A stretch of 51,185 nt of DNA, taken from Asaia sp. W19. GTDB taxonomy: Bacteria; Pseudomonadota; Alphaproteobacteria; Acetobacterales; Acetobacteraceae. The notes beneath the pieces are model-generated. The model was not told where the DNA came from. It did not search any database and worked only from the letters and a program-made list of their open reading frames with translations. Made by a program: the position numbers and the translations under genes. Positions within the stretch are counted from its first letter, which is position 1. Each line of letters starts with the position of its first letter. The stretch is taken from assembly GCF_003994335.1 (NCBI RefSeq), contig NZ_PNQZ01000038.1, positions 65 through 51,249 of the forward strand. Direction: 5' to 3'. Below are positions 24,124-33,205 of this stretch, piece after piece.

Positions 24124-25257
24124 TCAGCCAATGCCGAGTGCCAAAGCGGTCTGGGTTGAGATCAGGCGCCTCAGTGCGACGAGGCTCGTTCCCCCCCGTG
24201 GGTGGACGCGGTTTGTAAGTATCAGCACGTAGCTTTCCGTATCTGGAGACACCCAGAGCGAGGGGCCAGTGAAGCCGGTATGACCAAATGAGTTCTTCGG
24301 AAACCGCTCGCCGCGCAATGTAGAATAATGCGTGTCTATATCCCACCCAAGCCCGCGCAATTCACGCTGACGCGCGGGTTGTGCGGGGCGCGTCATGGCG
24401 AGCACCGTTTCCTGAGTGAGGGGGAACGAACTGTCTCTTCCCGAACGCCGGTCGAGCAGGGCTGTGATATAGCGTACAAGATCTTCCGCGCAGGAAAAGA
24501 GCCCGGCATGGCCGGCAACGCCGTTCATGCGGCGCGCCGTGGGATCGTGAACGACCCCGCGCAGCATGACGCCAGTCTCGTCATACTGCGTCGGGGCAAT
24601 CGACGGACGCCTGTCGAGCTGAGGGTGAAAGCCGCTTTTTGACATGGATAGAGGGTTGAGGATCAGCGCGCGCGCATAGATGTCTAGGCTCTCCCCCGTG
24701 AGTTTCTCCACGATAAAACCGAGCATTAGATAGTTGATGTCACTGTAAATGAATCTTGTGCTGGGTTCGGCGGCGAGTGGCGAGGCACAGGCGCGGGCAA
24801 ACGCCTCTGCGCGACCGGACCAGTTCTGATCAAGCGGCAGATCGGGCGGCAAACCGGAGTAGTGCGTAAGCAGCAGGCCGATCGTGATATCTCCCTTCTG
24901 GTTGGCGGCGAAATCGGGAAATATCGTTGCGATTTTCGTCTCGAGGGAGATCTCGCCGGTTTCGATGAGGCGCATGACGCACGGTGCTGTTATCAACGGC
25001 TTAGTCAGCGATGCCATATCGAATACTGTATCCAGGGTCATCGCCTCGCGATGCGGCTCAAGCGCGCGCCAGCCAGCGACACGGCGATGGACGACCCGAT
25101 TTCGATCGCCGATGATCAGAACGAAACCTGGAAGCGTGCCCCTGCTGACAGCCTGATCGAGCGTGTGATCGATCTCGCCGAATTGGGGCTCAGCGCACCC
25201 TGGGGGGCAAATACCGATTCCACCCAGGCCGATGACAATCTGCCTTCTTGTGATCAT
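24124..25257 (-). CDS. Serine hydrolase of the class C beta-lactamase/esterase family
   Basis: A 377-residue protein with the beta-lactamase-fold motifs: Ser83-x-x-Lys86 in MASLTKP, Tyr171-Ser-Asp in IYSDINYLMLG, and HTGFTG in place of the KTG box. This set is typical of EstB-like esterases and penicillin-binding-protein-like hydrolases rather than of true beta-lactamases. The N-terminus has a short hydrophobic stretch (IVIGLGGIGICPPGC) that could be a Tat/Sec or lipoprotein signal, with RR at positions 4-5. An AGGA lies 10 bases before the ATG. Substrate unknown. An inverted repeat at 25276-25312 sits just upstream. Confidence 0.82.
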   Translation of the reverse strand: MITRRQIVIGLGGIGICPPGCAEPQFGEIDHTLDQAVSRGTLPGFVLIIGDRNRVVHRRVAGWRALEPHREAMTLDTVFDMASLTKPLITAPCVMRLIETGEISLETKIATIFPDFAANQKGDITIGLLLTHYSGLPPDLPLDQNWSGRAEAFARACASPLAAEPSTRFIYSDINYLMLGFIVEKLTGESLDIYARALILNPLSMSKSGFHPQLDRRPSIAPTQYDETGVMLRGVVHDPTARRMNGVAGHAGLFSCAEDLVRYITALLDRRSGRDSSFPLTQETVLAMTRPAQPARQRELRGLGWDIDTHYSTLRGERFPKNSFGHTGFTGPSLWVSPDTESYVLILTNRVHPRGGTSLVALRRLISTQTALALGIG

Positions 25258-25275
25258 GCGATGCCATTCCTGCCC

Positions 25276-25312
25276 TGCGGTCTGAGACCAGAAGATCGGG
25301 TTTCAGACCGCA
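25276..25312. repeat. 10-bp perfect inverted repeat upstream of the serine hydrolase gene
   Basis: TGCGGTCTGA at 25276-25285 and its exact reverse complement TCAGACCGCA at 25303-25312, separated by 17 bases and ending 19 bases before the serine hydrolase start. The arms contain GGTCTGA / TCAGACC. It could be an operator half-site pair or a 5'-leader hairpin. Confidence 0.45.
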
Positions 25313-25461
25313 GAGCAAGGTTATTGCCAGCTCCCGCCATGACTTCCGGCACGGTTCGATGTGGCAGCGAAACCACATTCGGTCATACTTTGTCAGGAAG
25401 TAGTCATTCAACGACAAGGTGTCCTCTTCAAAAGACGTTTGATTTCAACGGATTGGCTGAT

Positions 25462-25494
25462 GTGTCATCAAACTGTCATACGGGAGTCATCAAA
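25462..25494 (+). promoter_or_regulatory. Three-unit Pho box (PhoB-binding site)
   Basis: Three adjacent 11-base units in exact phase: GTGTCATCAAA, CTGTCATACGG and GAGTCATCAAA. Each contains TGTCAT or GTCAT followed by four bases, the pattern recognised by tandem PhoB monomers. It ends 75 bases before the ATG of the porin at 25570, so it probably activates that gene under phosphate starvation. Confidence 0.7.
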
Positions 25495-25569
25495 GCTTCG
25501 CAGGAAGCGGCGCAGAGCAGTGGGTAAGGGAGGCTCACACCCACCGCAGCATCGGAAGATGATACTGAC

Positions 25570-27327
25570 ATGACCTCTCTCCCCCGTGCCTGTCGCTTGT
25601 TGCTGGCATCGGTGTCGTTGGCCTCACTGGCCGTCGCGACCCCGGTGCGTGCCGCAAGTCTCGATCAGATGAGTCTGATGGAGCAGCAGATCAAGGCCAT
25701 GCAGTCGCAGCTCGCAGAGATGAAGCGCGAGCACCAGCGCGAAATGAAGCGCATCCATGACCAGCTGGCGCAGCAGCGTCAGGCAGAAGAGAATGACCCT
25801 TATGGCGCGCGTAACGGCTATCGCGGCGCGCCAGCCCACGGCTCCGGTGCCATGTCCCCGGGCGCAGGCTTCGCTACCGCTTCGGCTCCCGGGCCGAATA
25901 GCAATGTCCTGCTTCCCCCTGTCAATGCGGCTACCCCTTATGGCCAGCTGACCGGTACCCCAACCGGCCGCGTGACCGATCTCTACGGGCCGCTTCATCG
26001 CGGTCAGATCCAGATTGGGGGCATTCGCATCACGCTGGGCGGCTATGTCGAGGCCGCGACCATGTTCAGGTCACGCAACAACGTGTCGGATATCTCTTCC
26101 AACTTCGGCTCGATCCCGTTTGCGAACAGCCCGAACTACCATATCAACGAATTCCATGAATCGGCACGTCAGAGCCGTCTGGCAGCACTCGTCGAAGGCG
26201 ATATCACCAAGGCCCTGCGCGCTCAGGCGTATATCGAGACCGATTTTCAGGGCTCGGGGTCGTCCTCAAACTCGCGCCAGTCAAACTCCTACGTTCTGCG
26301 TGAGCGCGTATTTTACGGACAGTTGATCGACGATGTGGACGATCTGACCCTGCTCGGCGGTCAGAACTGGTCGCTTCTCACCATGTTTAACCATGGCATG
26401 CGGGCTCGTGACGAGCAGGTGCCATTGTCAATCGACGCCCAGTATATTCCTGGGTTCAACTGGACGCGTAACACCCAGATCCGCCTCGTGAAGGGCTTCG
26501 ATCACAGCCGCTATAATGTCGGTATCTCGGTCGAGAACCCGCAGCAGGTCATCGCGGTCGGTTCAGGCGGCCAGTATCTGCCTGCCGGCGCAACGTCGGG
26601 CACGTATCAGAATGCTGGTGTCAACGTGAACAACCCGTCCACGAATTACTCGACGGATGTGGCTCCCGATGTCATTGGCAAGCTCGCAGCTGATCCGGGC
26701 TGGGGCCATTACGAACTCACCGGTCTGCTGCGCTTTGCCCATAGCCGCGTCTCCTATACCGGAACCGGACAGAGCAGCACCAAGCTGGCTGGCGGTGGCG
26801 GCGGTGGACTGATCCTGCCGGTCGAAAAGTCTCACAAGGTGTTCTTCCAGGCTTCCGGGTTGATCGGGACCGGCATTGGTCGTTATGGCACGTCCAATAT
26901 TCCCGACGTGACCATCGATTCCAAGGGCCAGGTCAAGCCGATGCCTGCGGCGAATGTACTGGTCGGTCTTTACGGCAATGCCACCAAGGCGCTCCAGCTC
27001 TATGCCTATGGCGGTATGGAAATGCTGCGTTCGCGCTCCTATTTCAATGTAGGCGGCAAGCATTACGGCTACGGCAATCCGCTCTACAACGTCGGTGGCT
27101 GCGATATCGAAGGGGCGGCGTCCAGCGCCTGCCAGACCAGCATCAATCGCGTCGTGCAGGGTACAGCCGGGTTCTGGTGGACCTATCTGCATGGTGATTA
27201 CGGCACGCTGCGGGTCGGCGCGCAGTATTCCTACACCTATGTCACCTCCTTCAGCGGGGTGGGCGGCACGCCACACACCAACGACAACATGGTGTTCCTG
27301 TCGCTGCGTTACCTGCCTTTCCAATAA
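25570..27327 (+). CDS. Coiled-coil outer-membrane porin, probable Pho-regulon member
   Basis: A 585-residue exported porin: signal peptide (residues ~1-28, ending TPVRAAS), a heptad-rich coiled coil (about residues 32-75, MEQQIKAMQSQLAEMKREHQ), a Gly/Pro linker, then a ~430-residue beta-barrel from GGIRITLGGYVEAATMF, ending in LRYLPFQ. The coiled coil followed by a barrel resembles trimeric porins with a periplasmic stalk, common in acetic acid bacteria. Phosphate-selective OprO/P-type porins are the natural comparison because a three-unit Pho box lies 75 bases upstream, but anion selectivity is not visible in the sequence. GGAAGATG precedes the ATG. It ends at a strong terminator shared with the convergent receptor gene. 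Confidence 0.82.
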   Translation: MTSLPRACRLLLASVSLASLAVATPVRAASLDQMSLMEQQIKAMQSQLAEMKREHQREMKRIHDQLAQQRQAEENDPYGARNGYRGAPAHGSGAMSPGAGFATASAPGPNSNVLLPPVNAATPYGQLTGTPTGRVTDLYGPLHRGQIQIGGIRITLGGYVEAATMFRSRNNVSDISSNFGSIPFANSPNYHINEFHESARQSRLAALVEGDITKALRAQAYIETDFQGSGSSSNSRQSNSYVLRERVFYGQLIDDVDDLTLLGGQNWSLLTMFNHGMRARDEQVPLSIDAQYIPGFNWTRNTQIRLVKGFDHSRYNVGISVENPQQVIAVGSGGQYLPAGATSGTYQNAGVNVNNPSTNYSTDVAPDVIGKLAADPGWGHYELTGLLRFAHSRVSYTGTGQSSTKLAGGGGGGLILPVEKSHKVFFQASGLIGTGIGRYGTSNIPDVTIDSKGQVKPMPAANVLVGLYGNATKALQLYAYGGMEMLRSRSYFNVGGKHYGYGNPLYNVGGCDIEGAASSACQTSINRVVQGTAGFWWTYLHGDYGTLRVGAQYSYTYVTSFSGVGGTPHTNDNMVFLSLRYLPFQ

Positions 27328-27382
27328 GGGCAGAGCGAAACGGCCTCCCCGTCGGGAGAGGCCGGTCATCGAGATCAGGAAG

Positions 27383-27411
27383 CCGCCAGAGCATCACGCT
27401 CTGGCGGTTTT
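27383..27411. terminator. Bidirectional rho-independent terminator
   Basis: 10-bp stem CCGCCAGAGC / GCTCTGGCGG with a 5-base loop followed by TTTTCT on the plus strand. It lies between the convergent porin and TonB-receptor genes. A second weaker hairpin (CGGCCTC / GAGGCCG) precedes it. Confidence 0.8.
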
Positions 27412-27417
27412 CTGCAT

Positions 27418-30039
27418 TCAGAAGTCGGCGTTAACACGGCCGAAGTAATATCCGCCTGTCATCGGCACCTGTGCAGAGGCCGAATCATAAACATTCACGC
27501 CATTCGATGCGAGATAAGCGGGCACCTTGCGAGGACGCAGGTTGAAGATGTTGTTGGCGCCCACTGCTACATGCCAGTGATCGTTGAAACGATAACCGAG
27601 TTCAAGATCGGTCAGCCAGCGCGGCGTGTTCTTGAACTGTGCGAAGCAGGTATTCGATCCACGCAACGCGCCGCCGGTCAGCGGGCAGATGGCACTTGCC
27701 GGGGTCCAGTCCTGATAGGTGAGCATGCCCACGGTCTCACCGTAACGGGTCTGACGCAAATTCACGTCCCAATGGCCGATTGTGTAATAGGCATTGAGCA
27801 CGATCTTGCTGCGTGGAGATTCCGTGGTGAGATAGGAAATCGTCTGCGCATTGAGCAGCGGACGCCCCGCAGCAGAGAGCCCGTTATGGGTCAATGTGGT
27901 TCGGTTGAGGTTGAGCGCCATGGAGAGCACAACCGATCCGTAGCGCTGCAATCTCAGGCGATAATCCGCCTTGATGTCCAGCCCCTGGGTGCGTGTACTC
28001 GCTCCGTTCGAGAAGAAATACGCCGAGAATCCGGTCGGATTGCTGAGCGTCGCCCCACCTGGAAGCGTGTACCCCATCTGCTCAATGGCCGTGATGGCCT
28101 GAGCGCCCACCACAGAACCACCTTGCACGATGCGATCTCTCAGATTGATCTGATAGACATCAGCCTCGACATGAAAATTCTTGACTGGCTCCAACACGAT
28201 GCCGCCGCTGGCATTGGTGGAACGCTCCGGCTTGAGCGCACTGGCGCCAAGCGTACGCGCAGCTTCGGAGGCCACTGGCAACAGGCCTGAAGCTGAGGTC
28301 GGGCCAACACTGAGGGCGCTGTAATGCTGCTCGGCCAGTGTTGGCGCGCGGAAACCATTGCTGATTGTGGCACGCACGGCAATGCGCTTTGTAAAGTCGT
28401 AACGCGCCGAGATCTTGCCGTTCTCGGTATTTCCGGAAGCCGTGTAGTGCTCGAAACGCCCCGCCAGATCGATATCGAGCTTGGGAAGCGGATGGAAATC
28501 GTCGTCGATATAGGCCGCCCAGATATTGCGGCTCCAGCTCCCGGCATTCTGTGGCGCGGCACCCGCATAGCCCTGTGTCCCGCCCGCCTCATAGGAGGGA
28601 GGTTCACCGGCGACGATATCGTACATTTCGAGGCGATGCTGACCGCCAAAGGCGAGCGTCATTGGCACGGCATCTGCGATGCGGAACCCGCGGCGTATGT
28701 CGAGATTGTTGGTCCACATCGCGTTGCGATAGGTCTCAGCGCGTGCGCTGGTGGGGGAATATCCGCAACCCTGCGACGAGTAGTATGGCAGGGCCCGATT
28801 GGTGGTCTGGCAGGAGCGACCGAGCATACCCGTATTGGCGGTGTTGATCGTGTTGATGTCGTCCTCATCCGCACCGTATTCGGTGCTCACATCCCAGTCG
28901 AAACCAAAGAGATGGCTCCCCTTGAACCCGAGATTGGCCTGATAGTCGTTCTCCTCGATGGCTTCGATCGGCGAAAAACCGGTCGGATAGAGGGTGGGCG
29001 CAATCGTGGGGATGCGATAATTCTGGATCGCCTCGGCATGACGATGGGCATAGGTGATGAGCCCATAGAAATCGACGGTGCTGCTCACCTTCTTGCCGAA
29101 ATCGATACCCAGATTCTCACGCGTTTCCTCAGGCGTACTCATGATCTTGTTCGAGTTGTAGGGAACTTTGATCGCGCCGGGGAGAATTCCGTAATACCCG
29201 ACCGTATTTGCACCCGGCGGGGCATAGGGCAGCAGGCGATGGTCCTGTGTGTCCAGAAAGAAGTGGTCGGTGTGATAAACCTGCCCGCTCAGATGGAGAT
29301 ACCCATCACGCCCAAGCTTCATGCCGCCATCGGCGTTGAGCTGATAATTCCAGCCCGTGCCTGAATAGGCATTCGCGCCGGTCTGGGCGGTCATATGAAG
29401 TCCGTGATCCTGCTTCTTGGTGATGATATTCACCACGCCCGCAATGGCATCCGACCCGTATTGCGCGGCGGCACCGTCCTGCAGCACCTCTATATGGTCG
29501 ATGGCATTGGCTGGGATCATGTTCAGGTCGACCGGTGTAGAGCCGAACTGCGGTCCCGGGTTCTGTACGACGTTGCCGGTCACATGGCGTCTCTTGCCAT
29601 CCACCAGCACCAGCACGTCGTTCGGGTTGAGACCGCGCATGCGGATCGAGCCGGTGAGTGCTGCCGTATCGCTGCCTCTTGTCTGGATATTGATGGCAGG
29701 ATTGACGCGCGTGATTGCGTCGGTGAGGTTGAGCTGACCCGAACGCGCGAGTTCTGCGCCGCTGATGACCGTGATCGGGCTGGTGCTGTCGCGTGCCTTC
29801 CGATTGACTGCGTGGGTGCCCGTCACGATCACGGACTCGTCGCCTGATATCGCTCTCTGCCGTACCGACCGTCTTAGGGTTTGTTCCTGGCTTGCTCCTT
29901 GCACAGGTTTGCCTGCCGTTTTGCCAGGGGTCCTGCGTGCATGCGTTTCTTTGGAACCTGCTGCCTGGGCGTCTTGGAGCAGGGCCATGGCAGTTATCAC
30001 GGTGAGTGAGGCCGTAAGAAGGGAGGCGCGTCGTCTCAT
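27418..30039 (-). CDS. TonB-dependent outer-membrane receptor
   Basis: An 873-residue receptor: signal peptide (residues ~1-26, LLQDAQA), a basic linker, an ESVIVTG TonB-box-like element near residue 70, and a plug domain with ARSGQLNLTDAITRVNPAIN, IRMRGLNPNDVLVLVDGKRR and EVLQDGAAAQYGSDAIAGVV. A 22-strand barrel follows, with NGFRAPTLAEQH and a C-terminal Phe (GRVNADF). The HVTGNVVQNPGPQFGSTPVD style of the plug is typical of large receptors of alphaproteobacteria with unknown organic or metal-chelate substrates. AAAGG precedes the ATG. A 12-base direct repeat lies in the leader. The ligand cannot be told from sequence. Confidence 0.88.
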   Translation of the reverse strand: MRRRASLLTASLTVITAMALLQDAQAAGSKETHARRTPGKTAGKPVQGASQEQTLRRSVRQRAISGDESVIVTGTHAVNRKARDSTSPITVISGAELARSGQLNLTDAITRVNPAINIQTRGSDTAALTGSIRMRGLNPNDVLVLVDGKRRHVTGNVVQNPGPQFGSTPVDLNMIPANAIDHIEVLQDGAAAQYGSDAIAGVVNIITKKQDHGLHMTAQTGANAYSGTGWNYQLNADGGMKLGRDGYLHLSGQVYHTDHFFLDTQDHRLLPYAPPGANTVGYYGILPGAIKVPYNSNKIMSTPEETRENLGIDFGKKVSSTVDFYGLITYAHRHAEAIQNYRIPTIAPTLYPTGFSPIEAIEENDYQANLGFKGSHLFGFDWDVSTEYGADEDDINTINTANTGMLGRSCQTTNRALPYYSSQGCGYSPTSARAETYRNAMWTNNLDIRRGFRIADAVPMTLAFGGQHRLEMYDIVAGEPPSYEAGGTQGYAGAAPQNAGSWSRNIWAAYIDDDFHPLPKLDIDLAGRFEHYTASGNTENGKISARYDFTKRIAVRATISNGFRAPTLAEQHYSALSVGPTSASGLLPVASEAARTLGASALKPERSTNASGGIVLEPVKNFHVEADVYQINLRDRIVQGGSVVGAQAITAIEQMGYTLPGGATLSNPTGFSAYFFSNGASTRTQGLDIKADYRLRLQRYGSVVLSMALNLNRTTLTHNGLSAAGRPLLNAQTISYLTTESPRSKIVLNAYYTIGHWDVNLRQTRYGETVGMLTYQDWTPASAICPLTGGALRGSNTCFAQFKNTPRWLTDLELGYRFNDHWHVAVGANNIFNLRPRKVPAYLASNGVNVYDSASAQVPMTGGYYFGRVNADF

Positions 30040-30056
30040 CTAGGGCCTTTCTGATG

Positions 30057-30084
30057 TATATCGGAACGTTCCTATATCGGAACG
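30057..30084 (-). promoter_or_regulatory. Direct repeat/operator-like element upstream of the TonB receptor
   Basis: TATATCGGAACG occurs at 30057-30068 and again at 30073-30084 (16-base period). Within it GGAACGTTCC (30063-30072) is a perfect 10-base palindrome. It lies only 18-45 bases upstream of the receptor start, so it may be an operator or a leader element. It is not a Fur-box consensus. Confidence 0.4.
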
Positions 30085-30264
30085 ATCTGCAAGAGGTTAT
30101 GTCGCGTAGCTGGCCTGGAACGCGACGTCAGGAATGCGCGCAAGGGAGCAGCCGGGCTGGGACCGGCGCTCCATTGCGACATGGAAACGATAAATGCGAT
30201 TTTAAGGAAACAGAAGCCCTGAATCGTCTGCGCAACATTCTGTCATAAATGAGACCATTTCAGG

Positions 30265-32637
30265 TCAGAATCCTGCTGAAAGCGAGACGACACCTGCGAA
30301 GCCGCCTCCAACGAAATAGGTCGGTGCCCGTCCCGCGATCGTCGTGCCATATATGCCCCGCGTCGGGTTCCGATTGAGCCCCACGCCATTGACCCCTGAC
30401 AGATATCCTGATCGCCCGAGATTGATCAGGTTGAGCTGAAGTTGCGGCGTTTTGAGGCGCTGACTGCTCTGCAGCCGGTAGCCCAGCGAGAGATTTGCGG
30501 TCGCGAAACCGGGGATCTTCTCGTCGTTCATGAAGGTCGAATAGGTCGGCCCGACATAACGTCCATTGAACAGCCCGAAGAATGCGCCATCATCATAGGA
30601 AAGACCGAGGCCGCCCGAAAATTCCGGCGTACGGACCGGTCTTTTGCCGGCTGTCGGCAGGTAATCGCTTCCAGAGCGGATATTATTGTCGATGGTCGCG
30701 TGAATGTACTGCCCCGAAAGGTAAGGGCTGAAGCAATGCCATGGCTTCAAACCAAGCTCGAACTGAGCGCCGCGCGCTGTCTGGCCACCGCCATTGATCG
30801 ACTCTGTTGTCATCACGCCATTCAGAGGCGTGGTGGTGGTTACCTGGCGATTGGTGAAGTTGTAGTTGAAGAAAGCGAGCGACAGGTTGACGAGGCCGGT
30901 ATGGCGATAGCCGATCTCCTCGCCAATGGAATATTCCGGTCTCGTATCAGATGAAGCGCTGCGTGTCTGGAGACCGCTCGTCAGGCTGAAGCGATCCTGG
31001 TAGCTCGAAATGCCTGACGGAGCCCTGAAGCCGGTTGTGCCATTCAGATAGATCTGGTCATGGGGCGATAGACGGAAGGCGGCCGAGACCTGGGGCAGGG
31101 GCGAGACATAGCTTGCCCCGTTGCGGTAGCGCGCGCCTGGTAGGAGATTGGTGACCGAGCGAGACACCATCACAACGCGCAGACCGGCCGTGATTGTGAG
31201 GCGATCATGCAGAAAGTGGGCGCGATCAGTGAGCGAGAGCGCGTTGATCTGCTGAACGAGCCGAGCGTCATAGGATGAGAGCGGCGCGCCACTGGCTGTG
31301 AGGATCGGATAATCCCCCCATTGATTGGATACGCCTCCCTGCGCGTTGGGCAGAACATAGCGCGAGAGGCTAGAGAAATCGTAATAGGAGTACCAATAGC
31401 CCAATGAGAGACGGTTACGACCCGTCTCATAATGCAGGGCGCCGTTCAGTCCCGGATGAGATTGGCGATAGGCATCTGTCGCAACCGAAACAAAACTGGT
31501 GCCTAGAGTGGCTGGAACCTGCAAGGCCCCTGCAGGGCTATTGCCATTATAGCTCCCCAGGCGGCTGAGCGTGGTGCCGTAGCTGTCATACCCCCAGACA
31601 TAGATAAAATAGGGCGTCAGATCGAGCCGAAGCTGCCGCGAGAGATACAGGGAAAGTGGCGCCGCGAGAAAGCTCTGGGCACGGGCATTCTCCTGATATC
31701 TGTAATAGTTCGGATCACCGGGAACATAACCGGATGTGTAGTTGAAGTCGGTGCCATATTGCTTCCATTGCGCCATGGTCGGTGGGCGCAGGTAGGTGCC
31801 GCGCTCCCGATTAAACGAGAAGATCAGATCGGCGGTGCTGTTTTTGCCCCATTCCTTGCTCAGACGCATATCCGTGTGGAACCTTCGCATCGGCCCTGCG
31901 CCACGCCACGGATCCGCCCCACGATAGGAAAACGACGCAAAGCCCTTGGGGCCGTTCTGGCCGATCCGTCCTGTATCGAGCCTTACGAACTCACGGTTCA
32001 GATTATACGATCCCCAGGAGCCGCCAATGAACCCGCCACGCTCCTCCGATGGTTTGCGCATACGCATCGAGAGCGTCCCTCCCACGGCGTTATAAAGGGG
32101 GGCAGCGGTCGAGGTGCCTCCCTGAGCCAAGGTAACGGAAGTGATGTTTTCGCTATCCACCGTCTGGGAGGCGTAGGGCACGAGAAACAGGGGCGGCGCC
32201 GCAGGCACGTTCTCGAAGAGATAGCCAATTTCGGTCTGATCCAGTCCGCGAACGGATAATCCCTGCTGCTCGTCATTCGTGCCCAGTGGATCATTGCCGG
32301 AATAGACCACGCCCGGAAGGCTTGCGATCATGGCCAGAGGGGACAGAGTGGGCGATTGCCTGGCAATGAAATCTCGCGTGAGACCACTCTGGGCCCGCGG
32401 CGCAGTCTGGTTGGGCATCAGACCGCCGCCCGGTGTCGTACCGCTGGAACCGTCTGGATTGGCGCGCTTGTGGCGCACAACCACGATCTCATGCCGGGAG
32501 GGTTTGAGCGGTCGTGTGCGCGGTGTCTCCGGGCGGGACTCTCCGGATGGTTCAACGGTATCGGCGTCGGCCCGGTCGGGGAATGTAGTCAAGGCGCAGA
32601 TCAGCGGAGACAAAAGAAAGAGGGTGATGCGTGTCAT
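30265..32637 (-). CDS. TonB-dependent outer-membrane receptor (FecA-like)
   Basis: A 790-residue receptor: signal peptide (residues ~1-26), TonB-box-like HEIVVVRHKR near residue 50, and a plug with LAMIASLPGVVYSGNDPLGT, QQGLSVRGLDQTEIGYLFE and LYNAVGGTLSMRMRKPS. The barrel contains NGTTGFRAPSGISSYQDRF and a terminal Phe (GVVSLSAGF). The plug style (AQGGTSTAAPLYNAVGGT) resembles the FecA/FhuA-like group often annotated for ferric chelates, but the ligand is inferred only at family level. It is in the same direction as the receptor at 27418 with a 225-base gap, so separate promoters are likely. TATAAT occurs ~70 bases upstream (32712-32707). Confidence 0.86.
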   Translation of the reverse strand: MTRITLFLLSPLICALTTFPDRADADTVEPSGESRPETPRTRPLKPSRHEIVVVRHKRANPDGSSGTTPGGGLMPNQTAPRAQSGLTRDFIARQSPTLSPLAMIASLPGVVYSGNDPLGTNDEQQGLSVRGLDQTEIGYLFENVPAAPPLFLVPYASQTVDSENITSVTLAQGGTSTAAPLYNAVGGTLSMRMRKPSEERGGFIGGSWGSYNLNREFVRLDTGRIGQNGPKGFASFSYRGADPWRGAGPMRRFHTDMRLSKEWGKNSTADLIFSFNRERGTYLRPPTMAQWKQYGTDFNYTSGYVPGDPNYYRYQENARAQSFLAAPLSLYLSRQLRLDLTPYFIYVWGYDSYGTTLSRLGSYNGNSPAGALQVPATLGTSFVSVATDAYRQSHPGLNGALHYETGRNRLSLGYWYSYYDFSSLSRYVLPNAQGGVSNQWGDYPILTASGAPLSSYDARLVQQINALSLTDRAHFLHDRLTITAGLRVVMVSRSVTNLLPGARYRNGASYVSPLPQVSAAFRLSPHDQIYLNGTTGFRAPSGISSYQDRFSLTSGLQTRSASSDTRPEYSIGEEIGYRHTGLVNLSLAFFNYNFTNRQVTTTTPLNGVMTTESINGGGQTARGAQFELGLKPWHCFSPYLSGQYIHATIDNNIRSGSDYLPTAGKRPVRTPEFSGGLGLSYDDGAFFGLFNGRYVGPTYSTFMNDEKIPGFATANLSLGYRLQSSQRLKTPQLQLNLINLGRSGYLSGVNGVGLNRNPTRGIYGTTIAGRAPTYFVGGGFAGVVSLSAGF

Positions 32638-33205
32638 GGCTCGGGTCCGGCGCGGCTTTGTGTCCCGCTCGGCATAGGGAGTCTGTCATTCTGTGTAAAA
32701 TGATACATTATAACAAAAAATGGCTGACTCGAATGTTGCCCCGCCGCAGGCGCGAGGCTGGCTGTCAGCGCACGAAGGGTACTACCGCACGAGGGATACT
32801 CTGGCGCTCCTCTGGTTTCGCAGCGTCTGAAGCGGAGGCTGTCGAAGAGGGCGCGGGCGTGAGACACTATTTGCGCGCCCTAGACCGCCGTACGCGAGAG
32901 AGGGAGGGTAATGAGGCGGTAATTCAGTCCAGCTCGCGATGCATTGATAATCAGAACAGACGTTGTGGATCCAAGAGAGCGTTAACATCTCTATATTGAC
33001 CTGTCCTGCGTGCAGTAAAGTCAGGACGGTATAGTCGTCTACTCACTCGTCTACTCACTCGTGTAATCGTTCGATATTCTTGGAATGATAAAACTATAGG
33101 GGACAAGAAAACACAATTCCGTATGTTGGCAATTATTAACCTAGGATGTCAAAAAATTGCTGCTATGGAATGCGAACGATTCTCACTCCTAACGAGTTTG
33201 GTTCC
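32638..33205. promoter_or_regulatory. Divergent promoter region with repeats
   Basis: About 570 AT-rich bases between the divergent receptor and OprB genes. It contains TATAAT on the minus strand (32712-32707), an inverted repeat GTCCTG / CAGGAC (33003-33008 and 33022-33027), and a tandem direct repeat of TCGTCTACTCAC (33035-33046 and 33047-33058) followed by a partial third copy. The repeats lie ~145-200 bases before the OprB start and could bind a regulator. Confidence 0.4.
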
